Shown piece after piece: positions 1 through 6,812 of a DNA stretch of 53,270 bases. Made by a program: the position numbers and the translations under genes. This stretch comes from a virus: IMG/VR virus record IMGVR_UViG_3300037264_001837, positions 1 through 53,270 of that record; one strand, given 5' to 3'. The notes below the pieces were generated by a model. The model was given only the letters and a program-made list of their open reading frames with translations, made no database searches and was not told where the DNA came from. The first letter of the stretch is position 1. Each line of letters starts with the position of its first letter.

Positions 1-32
1 TCCAGGCCGCCATCGACGAGTGCGGCCCTTGA
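1..32 (+). CDS. 3' fragment of the gene at 52774-53175 (duplicate through circular overlap)
   Basis: These bases encode the last residues (ending DECGP) and the TGA stop of the 133-aa protein whose full copy is at 52774-53175. The fragment exists only because the window repeats 127 bp at its ends. It is not an independent or broken gene. Confidence 0.9.
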   Translation, partial: QAAIDECGP

Positions 33-127
33 GCAAGCACGCGCAACTCGGGGCCTCCAGCGCACACCGCTGGATGGCCTGCCCGGGATCGGTCAGGCTC
101 AGCGCGGAGCTGCCACCGTCGATCCCC
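1..127. repeat. Terminal direct repeat, left copy (circular overlap)
   Basis: Bases 1-127 are identical to 53144-53270. The repeat holds the last codons of one gene (stop TGA at 30-32) and the first codons of the next, so it is ordinary coding sequence and not a special terminus. A perfect overlap of 127 is typical of a short-read assembler's largest k-mer on a circular contig. A genuine short terminal repeat is the less likely alternative. Confidence 0.95.
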
Positions 128-1549
128 TCCGCGCACGCCGCGGAGGGGACGGCGGCCCACTCGCTCGCGGAGCGGTGCTTGCGAGAGGGGACCACGGCCG
201 CGGCTGTCCATATCGGGGAAGAGATCAACGGGTTCCCGGTCGACGATGACATGGCCGCGGCGGTGCAGGTCTATCTCGACCACGTCCACGCGCTCAAGGC
301 CGAGCTCGAGCTCACCCACGACCTCAAGGGAGTCGAGATCGAGAAGCGGCTGGACCTGAGCTTCGTACGGTCAGGCATGTTCGGCACGGCCGACACAATC
401 CTGGACGCCCGGGTCAACAACGGGCTCGACGGCGAGCTAATCGTGGTCGACTACAAGCACGGCCGCGGGGTCGAGGTCGCGGCTGAGGACAACCCCCAGC
501 TCCAGTACTACGGGCTGGGCGCGCTGGGGCCGCCGATGAAGACCCTGAAGGGCCAGGTCACGGAGCTCGTCAACGTCCGGGTGATCGTCGTCCAGCCGCG
601 CTGCGGTGGCGGCGACGCGATCCGGGATGCCAAGTACACCTCGATCGACCTCCGGCGCTGGGGTGACAAGCAGCTCGGCCCCGCGGCCGACGCGGCCCGC
701 AAGCCCGACGCGCCGCTGGTCCCCGGGGACGAGCAATGCCGATGGTGCCCCGCGAAGGCGACCTGTCCTGCCCTTCGGGACCACGTCGCGCTCGAGGCCG
801 CGATTGATTTCGGCGCCGCGCCTGTGGTCGTCGGGCCCAAGGCCCTCGCGATCCCAGAGCCCAAGGCGGTCAAGGCCTCGGTCGCGTCCGTAGAGATCGA
901 GCGGTTGAGTCGGATCCTGGCCGCCACGCCGCTGATCGAAGCGTGGCTCAAGGCCGTAGGAGACGAGGCCGAGCGTCGGGCGCTGGCCGGCGAGGCGGTG
1001 CCTGGCTTCAAGCTCGTGGAGTCGATCACCCGCAGACGCTGGAAGTACGGGGACGAGGATACAGCCACGAGGCTCCGCAAGCTCGGCATCGACCCTTGGG
1101 CACCGCCGAGTCTGCTCGGAGTCCCGGGCGCGGAGAAGGCACTCGGAGCCGCGGCCAAGGGCGACGCGTTCCTGGAGCTCGTCGAGAAGCCCCTGGGCGG
1201 TCCGACGCTCGTTCCGGAGTCGGATCGCCGGAGCGAGTGGATCTCGCCGGAGCAGGAGTTCGCGGCGGTCAGCGACACCCCCGGCAAGGGCGATCATGAC
1301 CCGCGCTTCGATGTGACGGGCTGTGTCGAGGTGGACAACAGGGCTAGACCGCAGGGTATCGACCCGATCACGCAGTTCCGGATGAGCGCAGCGATCCGAG
1401 ACGCGGAGAAGCTGACCGATGCCGAGCGCCTCGCGAAGCACGGGCCCCAGGGCGGCGACCCGATGGGCGGGCCGCTGCAGGACGACACGAAGAAGACCAG
1501 GAAACCCCGGGGGCCGAAGGCGAGTTCGCTGTTCGATCCCCTGGGCTGA
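29..1549 (+). CDS. DUF2800-family PD-(D/E)XK nuclease (RecB/Cas4-like)
   Basis: Predicted phage exonuclease of the DUF2800 family, 506 aa, probably acting in replication or recombination. The family's N-terminal signature SSAHRW..CPGS is at about residues 10-20. The nuclease core is VVDYKHG at about 139-145, followed by NPQLQYYGLGAL. CRWCPAKATC near residue 236 resembles the iron-sulphur cysteine cluster of Cas4-type enzymes, although only three cysteines are obvious. I chose TTG at 29 because it overlaps the preceding stop (TTGA) and places the conserved N-terminus correctly; GTG at 20 is the alternative. DUF2815 and family A polymerase genes follow, which is the usual phage replication cassette. 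The nuclease fold is well supported by motif; exact polarity and substrate are unknown. Confidence 0.88.
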   Translation: MSKHAQLGASSAHRWMACPGSVRLSAELPPSIPSAHAAEGTAAHSLAERCLREGTTAAAVHIGEEINGFPVDDDMAAAVQVYLDHVHALKAELELTHDLKGVEIEKRLDLSFVRSGMFGTADTILDARVNNGLDGELIVVDYKHGRGVEVAAEDNPQLQYYGLGALGPPMKTLKGQVTELVNVRVIVVQPRCGGGDAIRDAKYTSIDLRRWGDKQLGPAADAARKPDAPLVPGDEQCRWCPAKATCPALRDHVALEAAIDFGAAPVVVGPKALAIPEPKAVKASVASVEIERLSRILAATPLIEAWLKAVGDEAERRALAGEAVPGFKLVESITRRRWKYGDEDTATRLRKLGIDPWAPPSLLGVPGAEKALGAAAKGDAFLELVEKPLGGPTLVPESDRRSEWISPEQEFAAVSDTPGKGDHDPRFDVTGCVEVDNRARPQGIDPITQFRMSAAIRDAEKLTDAERLAKHGPQGGDPMGGPLQDDTKKTRKPRGPKASSLFDPLG

Positions 1550-1551
1550 TA

Positions 1552-1586
1552 CGCGAAGCGCGAAACGCGCAGAGACGGAGATAGAC
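1552..1586 (+). promoter_or_regulatory. AAACG-rich leader/RBS before the DUF2815 gene
   Basis: The gap after the DUF2800 stop contains a cgaagcgcgaaacgcgc run, then gacggag as Shine-Dalgarno, then ATG at 1587. The same kind of leader precedes the genes at 49071, 49483 and 50062, and looser versions precede 2245, 9848 and 52774. It marks genes that do not overlap their upstream neighbour. Confidence 0.5.
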
Positions 1587-2141
1587 ATGGCGAAGGCCAA
1601 CAGCGAGAGGTTCATCCTGCCGACCTTCAGGGCATCGTTCCCGCACCTGTTCGAGGCGCGGGCTGTGACGGCGGGGCAGACCCCCAAGTACTCGATCACG
1701 ATGCTCTTCCCGAAGGGCGATCGCGGGCTCAAGGACATCAAGGACGCGTGCGTGCGCGCGGGCCGGGCGAAGTTCGGCGCGCGATACGACCAGCTCGTGA
1801 AGGCCGGCCGGATGCGCATGCCCTTCCGCGACGGCGAGGAGAAGGCCGAGTACGAGGGCTACGGCGAGACCGTCGAGTTCGCGAGCGCCACGTCCGTCCG
1901 GGCACCGGGCGTCGTGGACGAGCGCAACGAGCGGGTGATTGAGCCAGCGAAGGTCTACGCGGGCTGCTACTGCCGGGCGAGCGTGGCTCCGTTCGCGTAC
2001 GACACGAACGGGAACGCGGGTGTCAGCCTGGGCCTGCGCAACGTGCAGTTCATCCGGGACGGCGACCGGCTGGATGGCGGCATCGCGCCGGAGGCCGAGT
2101 TCGACGCGGTCGAACAGGAGACCAGTGACCCGATGGCTTGA
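1587..2141 (+). CDS. DUF2815-family ssDNA-binding-type protein
   Basis: 184-aa protein of the DUF2815 family, thought to be a phage single-strand DNA-binding protein of the T7 gp2.5 type (family knowledge). Visible marks are an N-terminal beta-rich stretch (FILPTFRASFPHLFEA, KYSITMLFPKGD), the central GYGETVEFASATS, and a C-terminus rich in Asp/Glu ending in EAEFDAVEQETSD. An acidic tail is typical of SSBs and is used for partner binding. ATG 1587 follows GACGGAG at good spacing. It would coat template strands for the downstream polymerase. Family assignment is good; function is inferred from family and neighbours. Confidence 0.82.
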   Translation: MAKANSERFILPTFRASFPHLFEARAVTAGQTPKYSITMLFPKGDRGLKDIKDACVRAGRAKFGARYDQLVKAGRMRMPFRDGEEKAEYEGYGETVEFASATSVRAPGVVDERNERVIEPAKVYAGCYCRASVAPFAYDTNGNAGVSLGLRNVQFIRDGDRLDGGIAPEAEFDAVEQETSDPMA

Positions 2142-2147
2142 GACATC

Positions 2148-2201
2148 CCCCGGACCCGGGAGCCCGAAAGGAACAAGGGCGCAGGGGCCTCGGGTCCGGG
2201 G
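2148..2201 (+). promoter_or_regulatory. Long inverted repeat between DUF2815 and a small membrane-protein gene
   Basis: CCCCGGACCCG (2148-2158) is the exact reverse complement of CGGGTCCGGGG (2191-2201), an 11-bp perfect stem around a loop of about 32 bases. No T-run follows, so it is not a classical intrinsic terminator. It could be an attenuator or processing site setting the stoichiometry between the abundant ssDNA-binding protein and genes downstream. Confidence 0.6.
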
Positions 2202-2244
2202 ACTCGAAGACGACACGTGGAACGCGAGACGTGAAGGAGAATCC

Positions 2245-2415
2245 ATGCACGACCGCCGGCCCTCGCTCTCGGAGTCGCTGATCCCGTTCCTGCTCGTAGT
2301 CGGCGCGCTCGCGATCGTGCTCACCGCGGGGCTGGATTACGACCCAGCTTTCGCTGGGCTCTGCGTGGTCGAGGTCCTGATGCTGACCACGGTGATCCGC
2401 CGAGGTGGGCGGTGA
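2245..2415 (+). CDS. Small two-helix membrane protein
   Basis: 56-aa protein made almost entirely of two hydrophobic segments, about residues 10-30 (LIPFLLVVGALAIVLTAG) and 36-50 (FAGLCVVEVLMLTTVI), joined by a short acidic loop and ending in RRGGR. The positive C-terminus predicts both ends in the cytoplasm. ATG 2245 has a strong GAAGGAG six bases upstream, stronger than most neighbours. It sits inside the replication operon, so a membrane anchor or host-takeover role is possible, but no family is recognised. A second holin-like gene this far from the lysis region is unlikely. Confidence 0.7.
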   Translation: MHDRRPSLSESLIPFLLVVGALAIVLTAGLDYDPAFAGLCVVEVLMLTTVIRRGGR

Positions 2416-2681
2416 GCTGCAAACCGATCTGGTTCGAGGTCCATCGCCCAGCCCGATCTGAGTTCCGAGTCGGGCTGCAGAATGACGGCAAGCTCTCGGA
2501 CCCGGACGCGGAGACGAATCTGCCCTTCGTCCGGTTCGCGACACGAGAGGAAGCCGAAGCCGCGGCTCGCCAGGTGCTCACTGCGAACCCGTCGATCGAG
2601 GTCCTGGAAGTCGCCAAGATGCAGAAGCGCACACGCAACTCAGCCTGGATCCGCGATCGGAAGAAGATCCGCCGTGCCTAA
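2412..2681 (+). CDS. Hypothetical protein
   Basis: 89-aa basic protein of unrecognised family. It starts at GTG 2412, overlapping the previous stop as GTGA, and ends 8 bases inside the polymerase gene, so it is translationally coupled on both sides. The N-terminal half is beta-like (IWFEVHRPARSEFRVGL), followed by a helix (REEAEAAARQVLTA) and a C-terminal basic tail rich in K and R (MQKRTRNSAWIRDRKKIRRA). The tail suggests nucleic-acid contact. Position directly before DNA polymerase makes a replication accessory role plausible, but nothing in the sequence proves it. Confidence 0.65.
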   Translation: MSCKPIWFEVHRPARSEFRVGLQNDGKLSDPDAETNLPFVRFATREEAEAAARQVLTANPSIEVLEVAKMQKRTRNSAWIRDRKKIRRA

Positions 2682-4644
2682 CCCTCGCCGCGCCTTTGTT
2701 CTCGATTTCGAGACGCGATCAGGCGCGGACCTGACGAAGCTCGGGGCGCATCGCTACGCGGAGGACCCGACGACAGAGCTGGCCTGCGCGGTCTGGTCCC
2801 CCGCGCCAGGCGAGTTCTCCGGGGGCCTGGGCCGGGACCCCGAGTGGCGCGATCGCTTCGTGGCGGGCATTGAGGGCATGGGCCAAGACGGTCGGATCGT
2901 CGCGCACAACGCGGGATTCGAGCGCGCGATCTGGCGCCACTGCATGCCCTGGGTACCGCTGCCGTCGATTGATCGCTGGGACTGCACGGCTGCGCGGGCC
3001 GCGGCGATCGGTCTGCCACGGTCGCTAGAGCACGTCAATCTCGTACTGGGTCTCCAGCAGCAGAAGGACATCGAAGGCCGCAAGCTCATGCTCGCACTCG
3101 CGAAGCCAAGGGCCGGGAAGTTCAAGTCCCCTACGATCCAGGAACTCGAACGACTCCTCGCCTACTGCGAGCAGGACGTGCGGGCCGAGCGCGAGCTGGA
3201 CGGGATCCTGCCGGCCTTGCACCCCCTGGACCGCGCGGCCTGGGAACTCGACATCCTCCTGAACGAGCGCGGCGTCGCGTTCGACCGGGAGCACTGCGAG
3301 AACGCGATCGCCACGATGACGATCCTGCAGACCCGCGAGCTCGCGAGGTTCCAGCAGCTCACCGGCCTGGACAAGCCGAGCAAGCGGGCGAAGTTCCAGG
3401 CGTGGCTGAACGAGCGCGGCGTCCCAGCCCGCGACACCCAGGCTGATACCATGGCCGCGATCGCAGACGGGAAGTGGCCCGCCGGCAAGCCTGCGCCCGT
3501 CGAAGTCCGCGAGGCCTGCGGGATCGTTCGGGCCCTGGGCCGATCGAGCATCACGAAGTACCGGAGCGCGCTCGATCGCCAGTGCCTCGACGGTCGAGCG
3601 CGAGACCTGCTCGTGTTCTGTGGCGCGTCGACCGGGCGCTGGACCGGCTCAGGATTCCAGCCCCAGAACATGCCCCGAGGCAAGATCAAGGACGCCGACG
3701 CGGCAGCCCGGGCCGTCGCGCTCCGGGACCCCGACGCGATCGAGATCCTGTACGGCGACCCCGCGGAGCTGCTCAGCCACTCGGTCCGTGGGATCGTGAT
3801 TGCGGGTCCGGGGCGGACGCTATCGGTCTGCGACTGGTCCAGCGTCGAAGCACGCGTCACGGCCTGGGTGTCCGGAGACCGCGGGCTGCTCGACGACTTT
3901 CGAGCCGGTCGGGATCCCTATGTCTCCATGGCCCGGGTGATCTTTGATCTCGTGCCCGAAGCGATCGTGACTCCGGAGCAGCGCTTCGTCGGCAAGATCG
4001 CCATTCTCGGCCTGGGGTACGGGATGGGAGCCGAAAAGTTCATGGCGACCTGCGCGAAGCAGGGCCGGGCGATTGCCACGGACCTGGCGAAGCACACGGT
4101 CGACGCCTACCGCACGCGCTTCCGGGACTCGATCGTCGCGGCCTGGTACAAGCTCGAGAAGGCCTCGATGGGCGCGACGCGGGACCCGTCAGGCCGTGGA
4201 GTCCAGGCAGCCCGGACCGTCTGGGCGCTCGGGCGCAAGGCCGGGCTGCCGGTCCTGACGTGCCGCCTGCCGTCGGGCCGGAGCCTGCACTACTGGCAGC
4301 CGCGGGTCGCGCCGAAGATGACCCCGTGGGGCGAGCGCCGGCCCGCGCTCTTTCACTGGTCGGTGAACTCCCTGACGCGGGAGTGGTCCGAGAGCGACGC
4401 GTACGGGGGGCTGCTGCTAGAGAACGTCGTGCAGGCGATCTCGCGGGACCTACTTGCGGTCGCGCATCCGGTGATCGAAGCCGCGGGTATGCCGGTGGTC
4501 TTGCATGTCCACGACGAAGTCGTGGCCGAGACCAAATGCGATCGAGCCGCGGAGCTCGCCGTGATCATGAGCACGCCTCCGACATGGGCCGCGGATCTTC
4601 CGCTCGCGGCCGCGGGCTGGAGCGGACGGAGGTACAGGAAGTGA
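2674..4644 (+). CDS. DNA polymerase, family A, with 3'-5' exonuclease domain
   Basis: 656-aa replicative polymerase. The exonuclease domain shows Exo I FVLDFETRS (about 8-16), Exo II IVAHNAGFE (about 75) and Exo III YCEQDV (about 164). The polymerase domain has motif A VCDWSSVEAR (about 385-395), motif B as RFVGKIAILGLGYGMG, and motif C HVHDEVVAE (about 612) with the catalytic HDE. The metal-binding acidic residues of both domains are present, so both activities are probably intact. The DWSSVEAR variant of motif A is the form seen in phages with DUF2800/DUF2815 neighbours. GTG 2674 is chosen because it overlaps the preceding stop; in-frame upstream codons would run through that gene. It should copy phage DNA with the primase-helicase at 46308. 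Confidence 0.95.
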   Translation: MPNPRRAFVLDFETRSGADLTKLGAHRYAEDPTTELACAVWSPAPGEFSGGLGRDPEWRDRFVAGIEGMGQDGRIVAHNAGFERAIWRHCMPWVPLPSIDRWDCTAARAAAIGLPRSLEHVNLVLGLQQQKDIEGRKLMLALAKPRAGKFKSPTIQELERLLAYCEQDVRAERELDGILPALHPLDRAAWELDILLNERGVAFDREHCENAIATMTILQTRELARFQQLTGLDKPSKRAKFQAWLNERGVPARDTQADTMAAIADGKWPAGKPAPVEVREACGIVRALGRSSITKYRSALDRQCLDGRARDLLVFCGASTGRWTGSGFQPQNMPRGKIKDADAAARAVALRDPDAIEILYGDPAELLSHSVRGIVIAGPGRTLSVCDWSSVEARVTAWVSGDRGLLDDFRAGRDPYVSMARVIFDLVPEAIVTPEQRFVGKIAILGLGYGMGAEKFMATCAKQGRAIATDLAKHTVDAYRTRFRDSIVAAWYKLEKASMGATRDPSGRGVQAARTVWALGRKAGLPVLTCRLPSGRSLHYWQPRVAPKMTPWGERRPALFHWSVNSLTREWSESDAYGGLLLENVVQAISRDLLAVAHPVIEAAGMPVVLHVHDEVVAETKCDRAAELAVIMSTPPTWAADLPLAAAGWSGRRYRK

Positions 4645-4955
4645 AAGATCCCAATCGCCCATTTCCGATCCAAGGCAACTACGGAATTCGCGGTGGCTGG
4701 ATCCCTTGGTGGTTGGCGGAGATCGCGTATGCCGCGTATTCCTCAAGTTACGGAACGGAGCAGTCCTTGGAGCGGATGGCCGAGCGAGGCGGCTTTGGTT
4801 GGGTCGAGTTTGGATACCTGATGGAGGGCAACCCAACACAGCTCTCCAGCGGTACTGAGGATTTCCACAGCTACGGAAACAAGAGAGCTCGGGATGCTCT
4901 GGCGAAGGCGTGGGCCCGCCGCCGAGCGGAGCTGGGCGACGAGGAACCGACATGA
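4641..4955 (+). CDS. Hypothetical protein
   Basis: 104-aa protein with no family I recognise, starting at GTG 4641 in a GTGA overlap with the polymerase stop. It is aromatic-rich (GGWIPWWLAEIAYAAYSSSYG, then RGGFGWVEFGYLMEG), which suggests a compact globular fold; the WIPWWLAEIAYAAY segment is not hydrophobic enough to be a confident membrane helix. The C-terminus is helical and basic (KRARDALAKAWARRRAELG). The next gene starts at the overlapping ATG 4952. Confidence 0.65.
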   Translation: MKDPNRPFPIQGNYGIRGGWIPWWLAEIAYAAYSSSYGTEQSLERMAERGGFGWVEFGYLMEGNPTQLSSGTEDFHSYGNKRARDALAKAWARRRAELGDEEPT

Positions 4956-5233
4956 CACCCGAGCAGTTGGCAGCCGAGAAGGCGAAGCTCGCGGTCGCAG
5001 TAGCGGCGATCAAGGAATCATCGGAGTCGTGGGCAGCCAGCCTAGTTACGCGTGGGGCCCACTCCATGCTCGGACAGGGACACGGTCACACCCGATGCGC
5101 GGCCGTCCGCCGTGCGATTGCGGCAGCGAAGCGCCGACTGGCGGTGGACTTCGCTCGGCTGGATTTTTTAGAGAACAGCCGGCCCGAGTTCATTCGGGAC
5201 CGGGTGCTTAGTGGTGATGGCGGGGAGGGATGA
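4952..5233 (+). CDS. Hypothetical helical protein
   Basis: 93-aa, probably all-alpha protein. It opens with a helix rich in Ala, Glu and Lys (PEQLAAEKAKLAVAVAAIKE) and has a second basic helix (AAVRRAIAAAKRRLAVDFARLDFLE). Between them is a GHGHTRC segment. ATG 4952 overlaps the previous stop (ATGA). The layout looks like a helical hairpin with a conserved middle, common among small phage proteins of unknown function. Confidence 0.65.
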   Translation: MTPEQLAAEKAKLAVAVAAIKESSESWAASLVTRGAHSMLGQGHGHTRCAAVRRAIAAAKRRLAVDFARLDFLENSRPEFIRDRVLSGDGGEG

Positions 5234-5234
5234 T

Positions 5235-5414
5235 GTGACGACGCAATTCCCCGGGGAGTCAAACTGGGATGCAATCGTGAACGACAACTCGCTCGACATC
5301 GTAGAGGAGGACGCATTCGAGAAGTTCATAACGGACCGCGGTCATTCCAAGACCGAGGCACTCGAAACCCTAGAGCGGCTCCTCGCTTCGTGGGAGGGGG
5401 TCGGCGGTGGATGA
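5235..5414 (+). CDS. Small acidic hypothetical protein
   Basis: 59-aa acidic protein (NDNSLDIVEEDAFEKFITDRG, then a helix LETLERLLASWEG). GTG 5235 is preferred over GTG 5211 because GGGGAGGGA lies at the right distance just before it and because it removes a 20-base overlap with the previous gene. Small acidic proteins of this size in early operons are often inhibitors of host enzymes or DNA mimics, but that is only a possibility here. Confidence 0.55.
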   Translation: MTTQFPGESNWDAIVNDNSLDIVEEDAFEKFITDRGHSKTEALETLERLLASWEGVGGG

Positions 5415-5610
5415 GACGAAGCCGACAACCGATGCCGAATTGGAGCGAGCACTCCAAGAGGTGACCTGCTCCTCGGGCTGCCGTCCGCAACTATCGCGCC
5501 GGCAACGTCGGCAACTGGTCCGGAACGTGCGAAACGGTGCCCGTGGTCTGAGGGCACTCCCGCCTTTCGATTACGAAATCCCCGAACGTGAATGGAAGGA
5601 GCGACCGTGA
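5407..5610 (+). CDS. Small basic hypothetical protein
   Basis: 67-aa protein starting at GTG 5407, 8 bases inside the preceding gene. An N-terminal acidic helix (DAELERALQEV) is followed by CSSGC and a strongly basic stretch (QLSRRQRRQLVRNVRNGARG). The pattern suggests nucleic-acid binding, but there is no recognisable domain. The two cysteines, four residues apart, could bind metal with partners in another subunit. Confidence 0.55.
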   Translation: MDETKPTTDAELERALQEVTCSSGCRPQLSRRQRRQLVRNVRNGARGLRALPPFDYEIPEREWKERP

Positions 5611-5912
5611 GCGAGCAGCGCGCCAAGGTGCTGGCCGAGATCCTAGCGGAGCGCGAGCGCCAGATGCAGGTCGAGCGCTTCGGCCCCGAGCACGATGACC
5701 GACATGACAACGGAGACCTCTCGCTAGCCGCTTCCTGCTATGCGCAAGAGGCGGCATACCAGGCGTATCACCACACGACCAGTGGCGCTTCGCCACCGCT
5801 TCGCTGGCCCTGGGCAAGCGACTGGTGGAAGCCCAAGGATCCGCGCCGAAATCTCATCAGGGCTGCCGCGCTGATCGTGGCCGAGATCGAGAGGCTGGAC
5901 CGACGTGGGTGA
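5607..5912 (+). CDS. Phage-conserved small protein with EHDD...WPW...WKP signature
   Basis: 101-aa protein of a family common in tailed phages of Proteobacteria. Signature elements are ILAERERQMQVERF, EHDDRHDNGDLSLAASCYA, then RWPWASDWWKPKDPRRN and the closing helix ALIVAEIERLDR. The His/Asp/Glu-rich helix (EHDDRHD) hints at a metal site in an all-alpha fold, but no reaction is established. GTG 5607 is preferred over ATG 5592 because it forms a GTGA overlap and has AAGGAG at proper spacing. Confidence 0.75.
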   Translation: MSEQRAKVLAEILAERERQMQVERFGPEHDDRHDNGDLSLAASCYAQEAAYQAYHHTTSGASPPLRWPWASDWWKPKDPRRNLIRAAALIVAEIERLDRRG

Positions 5913-6231
5913 TTCGCGGCGCGTGAAGCGCGACGGTGCGGACCTCTGTTTCGAGGCTTCCGAACTCATCGCCAAGCTGAGTTCCGAACGTCCAGAGGTG
6001 GATCGCGAGCGGATCGAACAGTTCGCCGGGAACTTCCTGGCCCAGCGCGGGTTCCGTCATGGCGACATCCGACACCTGCTCAAGGGCTGGCGCGGCCTAT
6101 GGAGCTGCCCGGACTGCGGCGAGTTGGTCAGCAAAGGGAGCGGCTGCGATCCAGGCGACGGCCTCGGGCATCCCTGCTTTGACTATGCGATCCCGCACCC
6201 ACACCACAAGGTTGGGGTCGCCGATGGCTGA
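5905..6231 (+). CDS. Hypothetical zinc-ribbon-like protein
   Basis: 108-aa protein with a helical N-terminal half (ELIAKLSSERPEVDRERIEQFAG) and a C-terminal cysteine region: CPDCGE (about 68-73) and further cysteines at GSGCDPGDGLGHPCFD. Two C-x2-C-like half sites plus histidines suggest one structural zinc. GTG 5905 overlaps the previous stop by 8 bases. No family is recognised. Confidence 0.6.
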   Translation: MGDSRRVKRDGADLCFEASELIAKLSSERPEVDRERIEQFAGNFLAQRGFRHGDIRHLLKGWRGLWSCPDCGELVSKGSGCDPGDGLGHPCFDYAIPHPHHKVGVADG

Positions 6232-6286
6232 GCTGCGGCACTTCTCGGTCCAAGACTGTGGCGGCGCTGCGGCGCTCGGAGGATCT

Positions 6287-6505
6287 ATGAGCGAAGACAA
6301 GCCGGAGCTGACGGAGGAGGAGATCCACTACCGAAAAACAAAGTGGGGCCAGGAGGCGATACCTCCCGAGGAGTGGGCCGCGATGCAGCAACAGCTTGAC
6401 AACGCGGAGCGCTGGAAGGCGTGGGCGGTACTCGGCGTGACCAGTCGCGCGCAGCGCCGCGCGGCCGAGCGAGCGATTGCAAAGGAGCGCGCCCGTGGAA
6501 GATGA
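6287..6505 (+). CDS. Small helical hypothetical protein
   Basis: 72-aa charged, probably helical protein (LTEEEIHYRKTKWGQEAIPPEEW, then a basic tail RAQRRAAERAIAKERARG). ATG 6287 is preferred because GGAGGA lies just upstream. ATG 6224, which would overlap the previous stop and add 21 residues, is the alternative. The protein shares the LTE-E opening style with the next gene (DELTEAEIQEY). Confidence 0.5.
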   Translation: MSEDKPELTEEEIHYRKTKWGQEAIPPEEWAAMQQQLDNAERWKAWAVLGVTSRAQRRAAERAIAKERARGR

Positions 6506-6812
6506 GCTGACCGAGGCGGAGATCCAGGAGTACCTCGACGACGCCGCGGTCTATTTCCATCGGCTCGCGCGTGAGAAGTCCTGGAACTCCGACACGCTAG
6601 CTAAAGGCGTCACCCGACTGGTGCCGGCCCTCCGCTCCACCCGCGCCCGGCTGGCGGAGGCGGAGAAGGTGCTCGACACGGCTGTACTGAGGACATGCTA
6701 CGCGCAGGCAACGTCAGGCGACTGCTCGGACTCAGCTCTGTGCCGAGCCTGCCAGTGGAACCGGGCGCTGTCCAGATGGCAGAACGATGACTACCGACGG
6801 GGGACGAAGTGA
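6495..6812 (+). CDS. Hypothetical helical protein with C-terminal cysteines
   Basis: 105-aa protein. The N-terminal two thirds are helical (LTEAEIQEYLDDAAVYFHRLARE, LRSTRARLAEAEKVLDTAVL). The C-terminal part carries CYAQATSGDCSDSALCRAC, four cysteines with spacing compatible with a small zinc knuckle. GTG 6495 has AAAGGAG seven bases upstream and overlaps the previous gene by 11 bases. Coiled-coil plus zinc knuckle is seen in many phage accessory DNA-binding proteins; the function is unknown. Confidence 0.6.
   Translation: MEDELTEAEIQEYLDDAAVYFHRLAREKSWNSDTLAKGVTRLVPALRSTRARLAEAEKVLDTAVLRTCYAQATSGDCSDSALCRACQWNRALSRWQNDDYRRGTK

Noticed and set aside
437-1819. Long minus-strand ORF opposite the DUF2800 and DUF2815 genes
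   Set aside because: Arg/Leu/Ala-rich shadow of codon bias in GC-rich coding sequence; no motif, no ribosome-binding site, and the + strand genes are clear.
2674-4644. Polymerase as inactive or truncated because of unusual motif A
   Set aside because: DWSSVEAR keeps the catalytic Asp and the HDE of motif C is intact; the variant is normal for this phage polymerase group.
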